DNA from: an uncultured Eubacteriales bacterium | GTDB lineage: Bacteria > Bacillota > Clostridia > Oscillospirales > Acutalibacteraceae | Direction of reading: 5' to 3' | DNA: 64,000 bases | Assembly: GCA_902491475.1 (NCBI GenBank) | Contig: CABUHY010000014.1 | Coordinates: 1 to 64,000 of the forward strand | Part shown: positions 16,578-24,720 of the stretch, piece by piece | Numbering within the stretch: position 1 is the stretch's first letter | Layout of the letters: each line of letters begins with the position of its first letter | Notes under the pieces: generated by a model | Seen by the model: the letters and a program-made list of their open reading frames with translations, nothing else | The model's database searches: none | What the model was told of the DNA's origin: nothing | Translations under genes and position numbers: made by a program

Positions 16578-17423
16578 TTATGCGTTTGACAAAAATTCCG
16601 ATATTTTTTCGCCGTCGTGATACCCTTTGTCGTACAGCTTTTGCAACGAACTTTTACTCCTTTTGAGCGTGTCCACTCCGCAGGTGTCGTCGGGGGCAAT
16701 GATTATCGCTTTTCCGTCTTTGGCATATTTTTGCGCCAAAGCAACGCCCTCATTGTAGCGCTCGGCACGCAACTCGAGCTGATGTGCCGCATTCGGGTAT
16801 TTGTTTTTGAACATCAGCGCAAGCTTCTTTTCGTTGTCCGGGGTCTGAATGAGGCTTTCGGGCTTTGTCAGAACCAGTATAATCCTGTCGCAGCCGTCCG
16901 CAACCGCTTTTTGAACGGGAACGGGATTTCCCAACGCGCCGTCGAAATAGGGGACATTGTCAATAAATTGCGGCTCGCATACGACCGGGATTGCCGCCGA
17001 CGCTTTCAATATACTGTAATCGTCACGCTTGATGTCGTTTTTATCAAAATAATGCGCTTCGCCCGTTATTGCATTTGTGCCCGCAACATACCATTCCATA
17101 GGGTTATCGGCAATTTTATCGTAATCCAAAGGGTTTTCCCCGTCGGAATTGCTCAGTGTGCTGTAGATGTAATCAAGATTGAGAAATGAGTGATGATGAA
17201 TAAATTCTCCGAGCCCCATATATTCTTTGCGGTCGGAATAATCGTGGTAAAACAGATAATTTCTGCCTTTCTGACCGCTCAGATATGAGGCGAGGTTTGC
17301 GCTTCCCGCAGAAATTCCTATGCCGTAATCGAAATTTATTCCGTTATCAAGACAATAATCAAACACGCCTGCGGCATAAATTCCACGCATACCGCCGCCG
17401 ACATCAATAATACCCGTTTTCAT
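16578..17423 (-). CDS. Patatin-like phospholipase/esterase
   Basis: Protein of 281 aa. Oxyanion loop GGGMRG (residues 9-14), nucleophile S38 in GISAG, and the dyad aspartate D161 in DGALG: the complete Ser-Asp dyad of bacterial patatins. No signal peptide or membrane segment, so probably cytosolic. The physiological lipid is unknown. Monocistronic, with its own promoter near 17,550 and a terminator at 16,525. Confidence 0.9.
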   Translation of the reverse strand: MKTGIIDVGGGMRGIYAAGVFDYCLDNGINFDYGIGISAGSANLASYLSGQKGRNYLFYHDYSDRKEYMGLGEFIHHHSFLNLDYIYSTLSNSDGENPLDYDKIADNPMEWYVAGTNAITGEAHYFDKNDIKRDDYSILKASAAIPVVCEPQFIDNVPYFDGALGNPVPVQKAVADGCDRIILVLTKPESLIQTPDNEKKLALMFKNKYPNAAHQLELRAERYNEGVALAQKYAKDGKAIIIAPDDTCGVDTLKRSKSSLQKLYDKGYHDGEKISEFLSNA

Positions 17424-17535
17424 TTTATATCACCTGTTTTTGCTTTTTGTAACCACATGAAGAATATCGGCGCCGACGACTGCCGAGACGCTCCGACGCA
17501 ATGCCGAAAAGTACCGATAATTTTTAACGCTGTAA

Positions 17536-17564
17536 ATAATATACTATAATTGTTAAATTTTCAA
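17536..17564 (-). promoter_or_regulatory. Promoter of the patatin-like gene
   Basis: Minus strand: -35 TTGAAA (17559-17564), 17-bp spacer, -10 TATTAT (17536-17541). It implies a leader of about 105 nt. Confidence 0.6.
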
Positions 17565-17629
17565 GCAGATTATAAAAATTTTTAAGCGCATTTTTTCTTA
17601 TAGATATTATTGCCCGAAAGTCAAAAATC

Positions 17630-17870
17630 AAGTCAAAAGATTTTGGGCGACGCCCCAAGCCGCATTTTCACATCGAATTTGATTCGTGCTTTCGCCCCAT
17701 CTTCGGGCAACATATGCGACCGCCGCCTGTGGCGGATAAAGGGAGCATCTGTCGGCGCAGCGGTCGATTTTGTGCGGCGCTCCAAGCCGCATAAACAAAA
17801 TCGGGCACCGCAAGAGGGCAAGGCTGTCATTTTTGAAAAATGACTGGGGGGGAGTTTTTTCACAGTTTGA
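17630..17870. repeat. Dispersed intergenic repeat (GGGCAACATATGC type)
   Basis: GC-rich sequence with many short inverted repeats (for example CCGCC-TGT-GGCGG near 17,725). It shares the core GGGCAACATATGC plus hairpin with 10,825-10,855. Frames crossing it on both strands have no start signals and are not genes. Confidence 0.5.
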
Positions 17871-17879
17871 TATAACCTA

Positions 17880-18458
17880 TTTTAACTCCTTCAGTTTCGC
17901 TTCGCTCAACAGCTCCCTCGTCAGGGAGCGGAACTTCTCGAGTGATTTTATATTGTCGTCAGCGTAGGGCGGGGGCTTGCTCCCGCCGTCTAATTTTCAA
18001 TATCTTGTCGTAATTCACAGCTGATATGACGTTGTATTTTAACGCACAACCCGTAGGGATAGCCCTTGCGGCTGTCCGCCATAGGCTCCCTTGTAAAGGG
18101 AGTTGTCATTTTTTTGGAAGAACAAAAAATGACTGAGGGATTTTTACAAAATCATATAAAATCAATATTAAAATCCCTCCGAGTTGCCTCTCGGCAACCC
18201 ATCTCCCTTTACAAAGGAGGCTTAATCCTGCGAACATTTTAGTTCCATATAAAACAACGGCGGGAGCAAGCCCCCGCCCTACCGATACGGTAACGCACAC
18301 CCCGTAGGGACAGCCCTTGCAGGTGTATGTGGGTTTGGGTTTTACAATCACTCCGTCTCACATTCGTTCGGCACCTCCCTTTACACAAGGGAGGCTGAAC
18401 GCACAACTTGAAAAATATATCATATATCGTAGGGGCAGCCCTTGCGGCTGTCCGCAAA
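17880..18458. repeat. Cluster of short palindromic (REP-like) repeats
   Basis: At least three short families occur in several copies. A GGCGGGGGC-TT-GCTCCCGCC hairpin lies at 17,964-17,988 with an inverted copy at 18,258-18,282. GTAGGG-[AG]CAGCCCTTGCGG-type units lie at about 18,050, 18,299 and 18,428. CTCCCTTT/AAGGGAG hairpins lie near 17,910, 18,085, 18,205 and 18,375. No coding region is supported; long frames here result from palindromic GC-rich sequence. Confidence 0.7.
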
Positions 18459-18610
18459 TCCGCAAAAGTCGGTAGCGACAGCGAGCCGTCGTGAGGGCGT
18501 TTACAACCGAGCAGGCGAGCCGAGCGTGATTTTTGCGGAAAAGGAGGAGTTGCACAGTGAGTGAGAAACAGCCAAAGGCTGTTGCAAACGATACGAAGCA
18601 AACGACGACG
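18459..18610 (+). repeat. Structured repeat element, copy A
   Basis: A constant core (AGCCGTCGTGAGGGCG, later GGAGGAG, GTGAGTGAGA and ACGATAC) interrupted by three helices whose sequences differ from copies B/C but still pair. P1 is 18459-18467 with 18531-18539, P2 is 18550-18553 with 18584-18587, and P3 is 18567-18573 with 18577-18583. Covariation against copy B indicates selection for structure. The orientation of function (RNA strand or single-stranded DNA) is not known. Confidence 0.7.
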
Positions 18611-18801
18611 CCGTGCGAAGCACCCACAATTTTTCGTTCTTCACTATTCATTTTTCATTCGCCCATAAGGGCGCCGTCCCTTTTGCTTCGCAAAAGATGG
18701 ACAAACGGTTCGAATCCTCCCATAAATCAAACAAAAAATCAGCAGATACAAAAATGTATCTGCTAATTTGAAATGAAAAAAGCAATACGCTCGGTTCAAA
18801 C

Positions 18802-18962
18802 CCGAAACAGGGTGGTAGCGAAACAAAGCCGTCGTGAGGGCGTTTACAACCGAACAGGCGACTTGAGCGTGACCTGTTTCGGAGAGGAGGAGCGACGGCG
18901 TGAGTGAGAGATGACTTTTCAATAAAAAAGTCGTCGCGAACGATACAAAGTCCGCGACGACG
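18802..18962 (+). repeat. Structured repeat element, copy B
   Basis: Same core as copy A with different helix sequences. P1 is 18802-18811 with 18873-18882 (10 bp, perfect), P2 is 18893-18896 with 18933-18936, and P3 is 18913-18919 with 18926-18932. It is followed directly by a 22-bp copy of the tRNA-Gln 3' end (18963-18984). Confidence 0.72.
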
Positions 18963-19303
18963 TGGCTGGGGTGGCAGGATTCGACAAGGCAAGCCTTGTC
19001 GCTTGCAACGATTATATGTCCCTTTTGCTTCGCAAAAGACGGACAAACGGTTCGAATCCTCCCGCAAATCAAACAAAAAATCAGCAGATACAAAAATGTA
19101 TCTGCTAATTTGAAACGAAAAAGCAATACGCTCGGTTCAAACCCGAAACAGGGTGGTAGCGAAACAAAGCCGTCGTGAGGGCGTTTACAACCGAACAGGC
19201 GACTTGAGCGTGACCTGTTTCGGAGAGGAGGAGCGACGGCGTGAGTGAGAGATGACTTTTCAATAAAAAAGTCGTCGCGAACGATACAAAGTCCGCGACG
19301 ACG
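18963..19303. repeat. 341-bp tandem unit (tRNA-Gln 3' fragment plus structured element copy C)
   Basis: Starts with the 22-bp tRNA-Gln 3'-end fragment at 18963. It then holds a CTTTTGCTTCGCAAAAG hairpin, a tRNA T-arm-like piece (GGTTCGAATCC), a copy of the tRNA-Gln terminator hairpin, and structured element copy C (19143-19303), which is nearly identical to copy B 341 bp upstream. The preceding segment (about 18,678-18,962) is an incomplete copy of the same unit. Confidence 0.8.
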
Positions 19304-19452
19304 TGGCTGGGGTGGCAGGATTCGACAAGGCAAGCCTTGTCGCTTGCAACAATTATATGTCCCTTTTGCTTCGCAAAAGATGGACAAACGGTTCGAATCC
19401 TCCCACAAATCGAACAAAAAATCAGCAGATACAAAAATGTATCTGCCGATTT
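19304..19452. repeat. 149-bp tandem unit 1 (tRNA-Gln 3' end plus terminator)
   Basis: Starts at 19304 with the 22-bp 3' end of tRNA-Gln (minus-strand sense) and ends with a copy of the tRNA-Gln terminator hairpin. It lacks the structured element. Followed in exact tandem by unit 2. Confidence 0.85.
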
Positions 19453-19601
19453 TGGCTGGGGTGGCAGGATTCGACAAGGCAAGCCTTGTCGCTTGCAACA
19501 ATTATATGTCCCTTTTGCTTCGCAAAAGATGGACAAACGGTTCGAATCCTCCCACAAATCGAACAAAAAATCAGCAGATACAAAAATGTATCTGCCGATT
19601 T
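19453..19601. repeat. 149-bp tandem unit 2, abutting tRNA-Gln
   Basis: Second 149-bp copy; its right end abuts the intact tRNA-Gln. The hairpin at 19574-19595 followed by T residues on the minus strand is the working terminator of tRNA-Gln. Confidence 0.87.
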
Positions 19602-19676
19602 TGGCTGGGGTGGCAGGATTCGAACCTACGCCTGCAGCAGTCAAAGTGCTGTGTCTTACCGCTTGACGACACCCCA
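19602..19676 (-). tRNA. tRNA-Gln (anticodon TTG)
   Basis: 75 nt including encoded CCA. Acceptor TGGGGTG pairs with CACCCCA. The anticodon arm CAGCA-CTTTGAC-TGCTG exposes TTG, and the T arm contains GGTTCGAATCC. Its last 22 nt recur three times upstream on the map (18963, 19304, 19453). Confidence 0.95.
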
Positions 19677-19772
19677 ATATTCGATTTTTGCAAACACAAT
19701 CCGATATATATAATAAATGCAGAAATGAGGATTGTATTCATATATTTTTTGATTAGATAACAGTTGATAGTG

Positions 19773-19807
19773 AAAACTCCGCCAAATCTATTGACAGGCG
19801 GAGTTTT
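19773..19807 (-). terminator. Terminator between tRNA-His and tRNA-Gln
   Basis: A perfect 11-bp stem (19773-19783 with 19797-19807) with TTTT on the minus strand. It sits inside the tRNA cluster, so tRNA-Gln depends on read-through or on a promoter of its own. Confidence 0.75.
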
Positions 19808-19812
19808 ATCAG

Positions 19813-19890
19813 TGGGGTGGATAGTCGGATTCGAACCGACGGTCTTCAGTGCCACAAACTGACGCGTTAACCAACTACGCTATACCCACC
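19813..19890 (-). tRNA. tRNA-His (anticodon GTG)
   Basis: Anticodon arm TCAGT-TTGTGGC-ACTGA exposes GTG. The acceptor GTGGGTA pairs with TATCCAC. A genomic G precedes position 1 opposite discriminator C, the G-1 identity element of tRNA-His. CCA is encoded. Confidence 0.95.
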
Positions 19891-19899
19891 ATACAGCAT

Positions 19900-19976
19900 T
19901 GGCGCGCTGAGAGGGACTCGAACCCCCGACCCTCTGCTTAGAAGGCAGATGCTCTATCCAGCTGAGCTATCAGCGC
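19900..19976 (-). tRNA. tRNA-Arg (anticodon TCT)
   Basis: Acceptor GCGCTGA pairs with TCAGCGC. The anticodon arm CTGCC-TTCTAA-GCAG exposes TCT. CCA is encoded. First tRNA after the promoter at 19996-20024. Confidence 0.95.
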
Positions 19977-19995
19977 AATTTTCGAATGCTTGAAT

Positions 19996-20024
19996 ATTAT
20001 ATATGTGTTGAACCGATTTGTCAA
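19996..20024 (-). promoter_or_regulatory. Promoter of the tRNA-Arg/His cluster
   Basis: Minus strand: -35 TTGACA (20019-20024), 17-bp spacer, -10 TATAAT (19996-20001), full consensus, about 20 bp before tRNA-Arg. Confidence 0.88.
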
Positions 20025-20044
20025 GGCTTAAATCGCTTTTTTCT

Positions 20045-20374
20045 TCACGCAAACACAAATTGTACCAAAATCATATAAAGCACCGTGCCCGTTGCGATAC
20101 TCAAAAGAGTTTTGCCTTTCCATGCGTGAAGTGCGGCGGTAACGGCGATTGCGATAAACAACGGCAAAAAGCCGGATAGTTGCGAGAATGTAACGCCTTT
20201 AAGGCAGTAAATTACAAGCAGGGCAACCGAGGCGTAGGGGAGAGTCTTGCCGAAGTATTCTATGATTTTCGGCGTAGGCTTATCGCTTTTGAAAAAGAGA
20301 AACGGCAAAAACCTTGAAAGCACGGTTACAGCCGCCATAATTATAAATGTAATGAGTATCTGTGTTTTAGTCAT
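20045..20374 (-). CDS. azlD: AzlD-family branched-chain amino acid exporter subunit
   Basis: Protein of 109 aa with about four hydrophobic helices, the usual length of AzlD. The start is the ATG at 20374, inside the end of azlC (8-bp overlap, translational coupling); a longer frame is antisense debris. AzlD is the small partner of the AzlC permease and is required for export of leucine, isoleucine and valine (or analogues) across the membrane. Confidence 0.88.
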   Translation of the reverse strand: MTKTQILITFIIMAAVTVLSRFLPFLFFKSDKPTPKIIEYFGKTLPYASVALLVIYCLKGVTFSQLSGFLPLFIAIAVTAALHAWKGKTLLSIATGTVLYMILVQFVFA

Positions 20375-21062
20375 TTGCGCCGAACCTCCTCTCAAACGGC
20401 TTGCGGTAGATGAGCAGGGAAATGACAATCATAATCATTGACGGTACAATGAAGTTGTCGGCACCGAACACAATAAGGCTCAATGCCGAGCAGGCAAGTC
20501 CGATAATTGCGGGGATATGGTCCTTGCTCTCTTTCCATTGGTTGACAAAGATGACGACGAACAGCGCTGTAAGCGAAAAGTCGATACCCTCGGTGTTGAA
20601 TGTTATAAATCTTCCGAATACCGCACCCAATGCCGTGCCGAGCGACCAATAGAGGTAGTCGAGCACAGCAACGGTAAGCATAAACGGACCTTTTTTTACG
20701 CCGTCGGGCGGATTTTGGTTGCAGAGTACCGAAAATGTTTCGTCGCTTAATGTGAAAATTATACCGGGCTTTTCCTTTTTAACATCCTTTAATTTATCAA
20801 TCATAGCCACGCCGTAGAAGATATGCCTTGCGTCAATCATAAGCGACATTAAAAGCACATTGAGCGGATTAAACGGCGAAGTGAAGAACGACACGCCGAC
20901 GAATTGCAGTGAGCCCGTAAAAATAAACAGGCTTGTCGATATTGTAAAAAGCGCACCGAATCCGCTTTCCGTCATTAAAAGACCGTATGCGATACCGAGG
21001 AAAATGTAACCTGTCAGTATCGGCACCGTGACCGGAAATGCCGCTTTGAGTGTTTTCTTCAT
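20367..21062 (-). CDS. azlC: AzlC-family branched-chain amino acid exporter
   Basis: Protein of 231 aa with the AzlC fold: hydrophobic helices and conserved DARHIFYG and NPPDG-type loops. The large subunit of the AzlCD exporter, in the inner membrane. Divergently placed from the LivJHMGF importer, which pairs export and import of the same amino acids. Alternative substrates for AzlCD relatives exist, so specificity is inferred. Confidence 0.92.
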   Translation of the reverse strand: MKKTLKAAFPVTVPILTGYIFLGIAYGLLMTESGFGALFTISTSLFIFTGSLQFVGVSFFTSPFNPLNVLLMSLMIDARHIFYGVAMIDKLKDVKKEKPGIIFTLSDETFSVLCNQNPPDGVKKGPFMLTVAVLDYLYWSLGTALGAVFGRFITFNTEGIDFSLTALFVVIFVNQWKESKDHIPAIIGLACSALSLIVFGADNFIVPSMIMIVISLLIYRKPFERRFGAND

Positions 21063-21096
21063 ATAATTCGACCTTTTCTAAGAGCATTTTGTTAAT

Positions 21097-21126
21097 ATTT
21101 TAGCAGAAAAAAAGGTCGAAAAACAA
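21097..21126 (-). promoter_or_regulatory. Probable promoter of azlCD
   Basis: Minus strand: -35 TTGTTT (21121-21126), 18-bp spacer, -10 TAAAAT (21097-21102). Weaker than the divergent liv promoter. Confidence 0.5.
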
Positions 21127-21219
21127 TAAAACAATAACCAATTTTGGGGCTTCATTTATTGCCTATTTTGACAATATGAACAAATCGTAAAAAAACGATG
21201 AAAAATCGGTAAAAAAAGT

Positions 21220-21248
21220 TTGACAAATGACCTGTTAGTTTTTATAAT
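21220..21248 (+). promoter_or_regulatory. Promoter of the liv operon
   Basis: -35 TTGACA (21220-21225), 17-bp spacer, -10 TATAAT (21243-21248). It gives a leader of about 110 nt with a GAGGAA/TTCCTC hairpin (21270-21296). No T-box sequence is seen in this leader. Confidence 0.87.
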
Positions 21249-21366
21249 TTATTATTATTAAAAGAAGAAGAGGAACTTTGGCAATATTTATTCCTCGTCA
21301 ATTAAGCGTATTTTGCAGTGTTATGCTGAAAAATAAATTTTTATCAGGAAAAAGAGGTTGTTACAA

Positions 21367-22506
21367 ATGAAAAACTTCAAAAAAGTAATCGGCGTAGTAT
21401 TGGCACTCGCAATAGTCGTTACTTGTTTTGCGGCTTGCGGCGGTAACACAGGTAATTCGGGTAAGACCGGCGACAAAATCGTAGTCGGCGGAACAGGTCC
21501 GCTTACCGGCGATGCATCTTCATACGGCATTTCGGTACAGCAGGGCGCTCAGCTTGCTATTGACGAGATCAACGCAGCAGGCGGTATGAACGGAATTCAG
21601 CTCGAATTCATTATGAAAGACGATAAGGCAATGGCTGCGGAGACAGCTACTGCATATGACCAGTTGATGGACGCGGGAATGCAGATTTCAATCGGTTCCA
21701 CAACAACAGGCTCCTGCGAAGCTTTCGCAGCTAAGGCTGTTGAGGACAATTTGTTCTTCATTACTCCTTCGGCTTCTGCGGCTTCCGTAATCGAAGGCAG
21801 AAAGAACGGCTTCCGTGTTTGCTTCGGCGACCCCGACCAGGGCGTTCTCGCAGCTGACACACTTGTAAACGATTACAAGATGACAAACATCGGCTGCATT
21901 TACGACACATCGGACACATATTCATCGGGCATTTACGAGGCATTCAAGGCTGAGATGGATAAACTCGGTGTTTCGTTCACAACAAAGACATTCGACAAGG
22001 AAAACAACAAGGACTTCTCAACTCAGGTTGAGGCTCTCAAGGATTGCGACGCAATCTTCACTCCTTTCTATTACACAGAAGCGGGTCTTGTTGCACGCGC
22101 TTGCTCGGCTAAGGGCGTAAACGCACTTATCTTCGGCAGTGACGGTCTTGACGGCGTAGCAGATCAGGTTGACTCAAGCGTAACAAACGAGATTAAGTAC
22201 ATCACTCCCTTTGATGCTAACAGCACAGACGCTGCTGTTTCCAAGTTCGTTACAAACTACAAAGCTAAATACAACACCACTCCCGACCAGTTTGCGGCTG
22301 ACGCTTACGACGCTGTATATGTAATCTACAACGCAATGCTTAAGGCAAATATCACGGACGCTAACATTTCCGCTTCCGAGCTTTGCGATAAGGTTGCCGC
22401 TGTTCTTACAGGCGGTATGGAGTTCACAGGTGCAACAGGTACAATGACATGGAATGCAGACGGTGCTCCGAACAAGGTTCCGACCATTGTTACCGTAGAG
22501 AAATAA
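21367..22506 (+). CDS. livJ: Branched-chain amino acid ABC transporter, substrate-binding lipoprotein
   Basis: Protein of 379 aa. The signal peptide ends in a lipobox with C24 (FAAC), so the protein is a lipid-anchored extracellular binding protein. The rest is a type I periplasmic-binding fold of the LivJ/Peripla_BP_6 class (VGGTGPLTGDASSYG near the N-terminus). The ATG at 21367 is chosen over a TTG 9 nt upstream; GAGG lies 9 nt before it. First gene of livJHMGF. Leucine-isoleucine-valine specificity is inferred from the operon. Confidence 0.93.
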   Translation: MKNFKKVIGVVLALAIVVTCFAACGGNTGNSGKTGDKIVVGGTGPLTGDASSYGISVQQGAQLAIDEINAAGGMNGIQLEFIMKDDKAMAAETATAYDQLMDAGMQISIGSTTTGSCEAFAAKAVEDNLFFITPSASAASVIEGRKNGFRVCFGDPDQGVLAADTLVNDYKMTNIGCIYDTSDTYSSGIYEAFKAEMDKLGVSFTTKTFDKENNKDFSTQVEALKDCDAIFTPFYYTEAGLVARACSAKGVNALIFGSDGLDGVADQVDSSVTNEIKYITPFDANSTDAAVSKFVTNYKAKYNTTPDQFAADAYDAVYVIYNAMLKANITDANISASELCDKVAAVLTGGMEFTGATGTMTWNADGAPNKVPTIVTVEK

Positions 22507-22543
22507 TTGTTTCTTGACTAAACAGCAAAGACGCTATTAAGAC

Positions 22544-22619
22544 AAGTCGGAGAGGATTATTATATCTTCTCCGACTTCGGCGATTTTTAGGACAGCCGCA
22601 GAAAACGGCTTCCCTGCGG
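22544..22619 (+). terminator. Hairpins between livJ and livH
   Basis: A perfect 10-bp stem (22544-22553 with 22568-22577), soon followed by TTTTT, then a second hairpin (CCGCAG/CTGCGG, about 22,596-22,619). Probably a partial terminator or RNA-processing site that lowers permease relative to binding-protein expression. Confidence 0.6.
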
Positions 22620-22690
22620 TTTTACCGCAATCATCACGCCCTTGACGGCTACACTCGGGCAAGTGATATACCTTGTAGCGGAAAGGCTAT

Positions 22691-23563
22691 GTGAATTATA
22701 TGAGTATATTGTTAGACGGGCTCAGTCTGGGTGCGGTTTACGCACTTATTGCGCTCGGATATACTATGGTTTACGGCATTGCCAAGATGTTGAACTTTGC
22801 GCACGGCGACGTCATAATGGTCGGCGCTTATGCTATCTATTCAACAATGGCGCTCAACACAAATCCCTTTATTGCGGTAGCGGTTGCAGTTATCGTGTGC
22901 ACGGTAATGGGTATTGTTATTGAAAAATTTGCGTATAAGCCCCTCAGAGGAGCTTCGCCCCTTGCGGTTCTGATTACCGCTATCGGCGTGAGCAACCTTC
23001 TCCAGGGTATCGCACAGCTTATTTTCGGCTCGACCTCAATAACATTTACCGTTGCAAACTTCGGCACCGTACATATTCTCGGTTCCGAAATCAGCGTGGG
23101 CACAATTCTGACCCTCGTTGTCGGCGCAATAATTATGGTAGGTCTTACCCTCTTTGTTAAAAAGACAAGAACGGGCAGAGCGATGCTTGCGGTCTCGGAG
23201 GACAGCGGTGCGGCTCGTCTTATGGGCGTTAATGTTGACAAGATAATTATGCTGACCTTTGCAATCGGTTCGGCATTGGCTGCTTTCGCAAGCCTTTTCT
23301 ATGTTATCCGTATTCCGTCGGTTACACCGACCTTGGGCGCAATGCCCGGAATTAAAGCCTTTACCGCAGCGGTTATCGGCGGTATCGGTTCCATCCCCGG
23401 CGCCATGCTCGGCGGTATCCTGCTCGGAATGATTGAACAGATATGCAAGAACAACCCGACTGTTGAGGCTTACACCACGGCTATCGAGTTCTGCCTGCTT
23501 ATCGTAATTTTGCTTGTCAAGCCAGTAGGCTTGCTCGGCAAACGCAGAAGGGAGAAGGTATAA
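22691..23563 (+). CDS. livH: Branched-chain amino acid ABC transporter permease LivH
   Basis: Protein of 290 aa, about eight membrane helices, with the family motif LNFAHGDVIMVGAY near residues 35-50 and GGIGSIPGA in the EAA region. The start is GTG at 22691 with GGA 8 nt upstream; an ATG three codons later is the alternative. Forms a heterodimer with LivM encoded next. Confidence 0.93.
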   Translation: MNYMSILLDGLSLGAVYALIALGYTMVYGIAKMLNFAHGDVIMVGAYAIYSTMALNTNPFIAVAVAVIVCTVMGIVIEKFAYKPLRGASPLAVLITAIGVSNLLQGIAQLIFGSTSITFTVANFGTVHILGSEISVGTILTLVVGAIIMVGLTLFVKKTRTGRAMLAVSEDSGAARLMGVNVDKIIMLTFAIGSALAAFASLFYVIRIPSVTPTLGAMPGIKAFTAAVIGGIGSIPGAMLGGILLGMIEQICKNNPTVEAYTTAIEFCLLIVILLVKPVGLLGKRRREKV

Positions 23564-23564
23564 T

Positions 23565-24719
23565 ATGGGATACGCTGCAAATGTAAAGAAAACCTTCAAA
23601 CTCAAATACTGTTTTAACTATATCGGCGTTGCGGCTTTCCTCGTGCTTATGGTTATTTTAAGCTCGACGGGCGCTTTGAGCCGTTCGGGAGTAAATCTTC
23701 TTCCGAAAATCGCATACAGCATTATCCTTGCCGTTTCGCTTAACCTTGTAGTCGGCTTCCTCGGAGAGCTCTCGCTCGGTCACGCAGGCTTTATGTGCGT
23801 AGGCGCATACCTCGGTTCGTATTTCTCGATATTCATTCACAACTATATCGACAACACCTTTGTATGCTTCCTCATTTCGCTTGTTGTCGGCGGACTTCTG
23901 GCGGCTGTTTTCGGCTTTATAATCGGCTTGCCCGCTTTGAGACTTAAAGGCGACTACCTTGCGATTGTAACGCTGGCTTTCGGCGAAATCGTAAGAAATG
24001 TTTTCAAAAACCTGAGTATGTTCGGCGGCGCAATGGGTCTTAAAACCGATACAATCAAAATTCAGCCCTCGACGCTTTACATAGTTGCGTTTATACTTGT
24101 TCTTATAGTTCTTTTCCTTATTCAGAACCTTATCCGCTCAAAGCACGGCAGGGCGATTACCGCTATCCGTGACAATGAGATTGCGGCAAAGGCAATGGGT
24201 ATCAATGTTACTTTCTATAAGCTTTTCGTATTCGTAATTTCCGCATTCTTCGCAGGCGTTGCAGGCGTAATTTACGGACATTACTACACTCCCATTCTCT
24301 ATTCGGCGTTCGATTACAACTACTCAATCGAAATCCTTGTTATGGTAGTTATCGGCGGTATCGGTTCGATAAGCGGCTCGATTATTGCGGCTACGCTTAT
24401 TACCTATATCAACTTCCTGCTTCAGAACAACCTGTCGGGCGATCTTGCGGCGGTAAGACTTCTTGTTTATGCTCTTATCCTTATCGTTGTCGTTATCTTC
24501 AACAACGCTCCCGCACTCAAGCCCATTAAGGATAAATTCAATTTCAAGGCTGTTTCGGCAAAGCTCTTCAAGAAGAAAGAGTCAACCATTGTCGACGACG
24601 ATGTTGCATGGAACAGAATAGAATCGAAAATAAATATGGATGAACTCCTTTCAGTTGATGTCAAGACGCAGGACGGAGAACTCAGAGACCCCGACAAACC
24701 GACGAAGGAGGATAAATAA
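23565..24719 (+). CDS. livM: Branched-chain amino acid ABC transporter permease LivM
   Basis: Protein of 384 aa with eight to ten membrane helices. Signature region VVIGGIGSISGS and LGHAGFMCVGAY match LivM. AGGGAGAAGG lies just before the ATG, one base after the livH stop. The charged C-terminal tail of about 60 residues is longer than the membrane domain needs. Confidence 0.93.
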   Translation: MGYAANVKKTFKLKYCFNYIGVAAFLVLMVILSSTGALSRSGVNLLPKIAYSIILAVSLNLVVGFLGELSLGHAGFMCVGAYLGSYFSIFIHNYIDNTFVCFLISLVVGGLLAAVFGFIIGLPALRLKGDYLAIVTLAFGEIVRNVFKNLSMFGGAMGLKTDTIKIQPSTLYIVAFILVLIVLFLIQNLIRSKHGRAITAIRDNEIAAKAMGINVTFYKLFVFVISAFFAGVAGVIYGHYYTPILYSAFDYNYSIEILVMVVIGGIGSISGSIIAATLITYINFLLQNNLSGDLAAVRLLVYALILIVVVIFNNAPALKPIKDKFNFKAVSAKLFKKKESTIVDDDVAWNRIESKINMDELLSVDVKTQDGELRDPDKPTKEDK

Positions 24720-24720
24720 T

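Noticed and set aside
18459..19601. CRISPR array
   Set aside because: Repeats are 149-341 bp long and adjacent, without short repeats and unique spacers; no cas gene is present.
18644..19760. Long open frames on both strands in the repeat region (up to 285 residues)
   Set aside because: They repeat with the 341- and 149-bp units, cross tRNA fragments and hairpins, have no ribosome binding sites and no family resemblance.
21249..21366. T-box or riboswitch in the liv leader
   Set aside because: Only a short GAGGAA/TTCCTC hairpin is present; no T-box sequence or antiterminator pair is visible.
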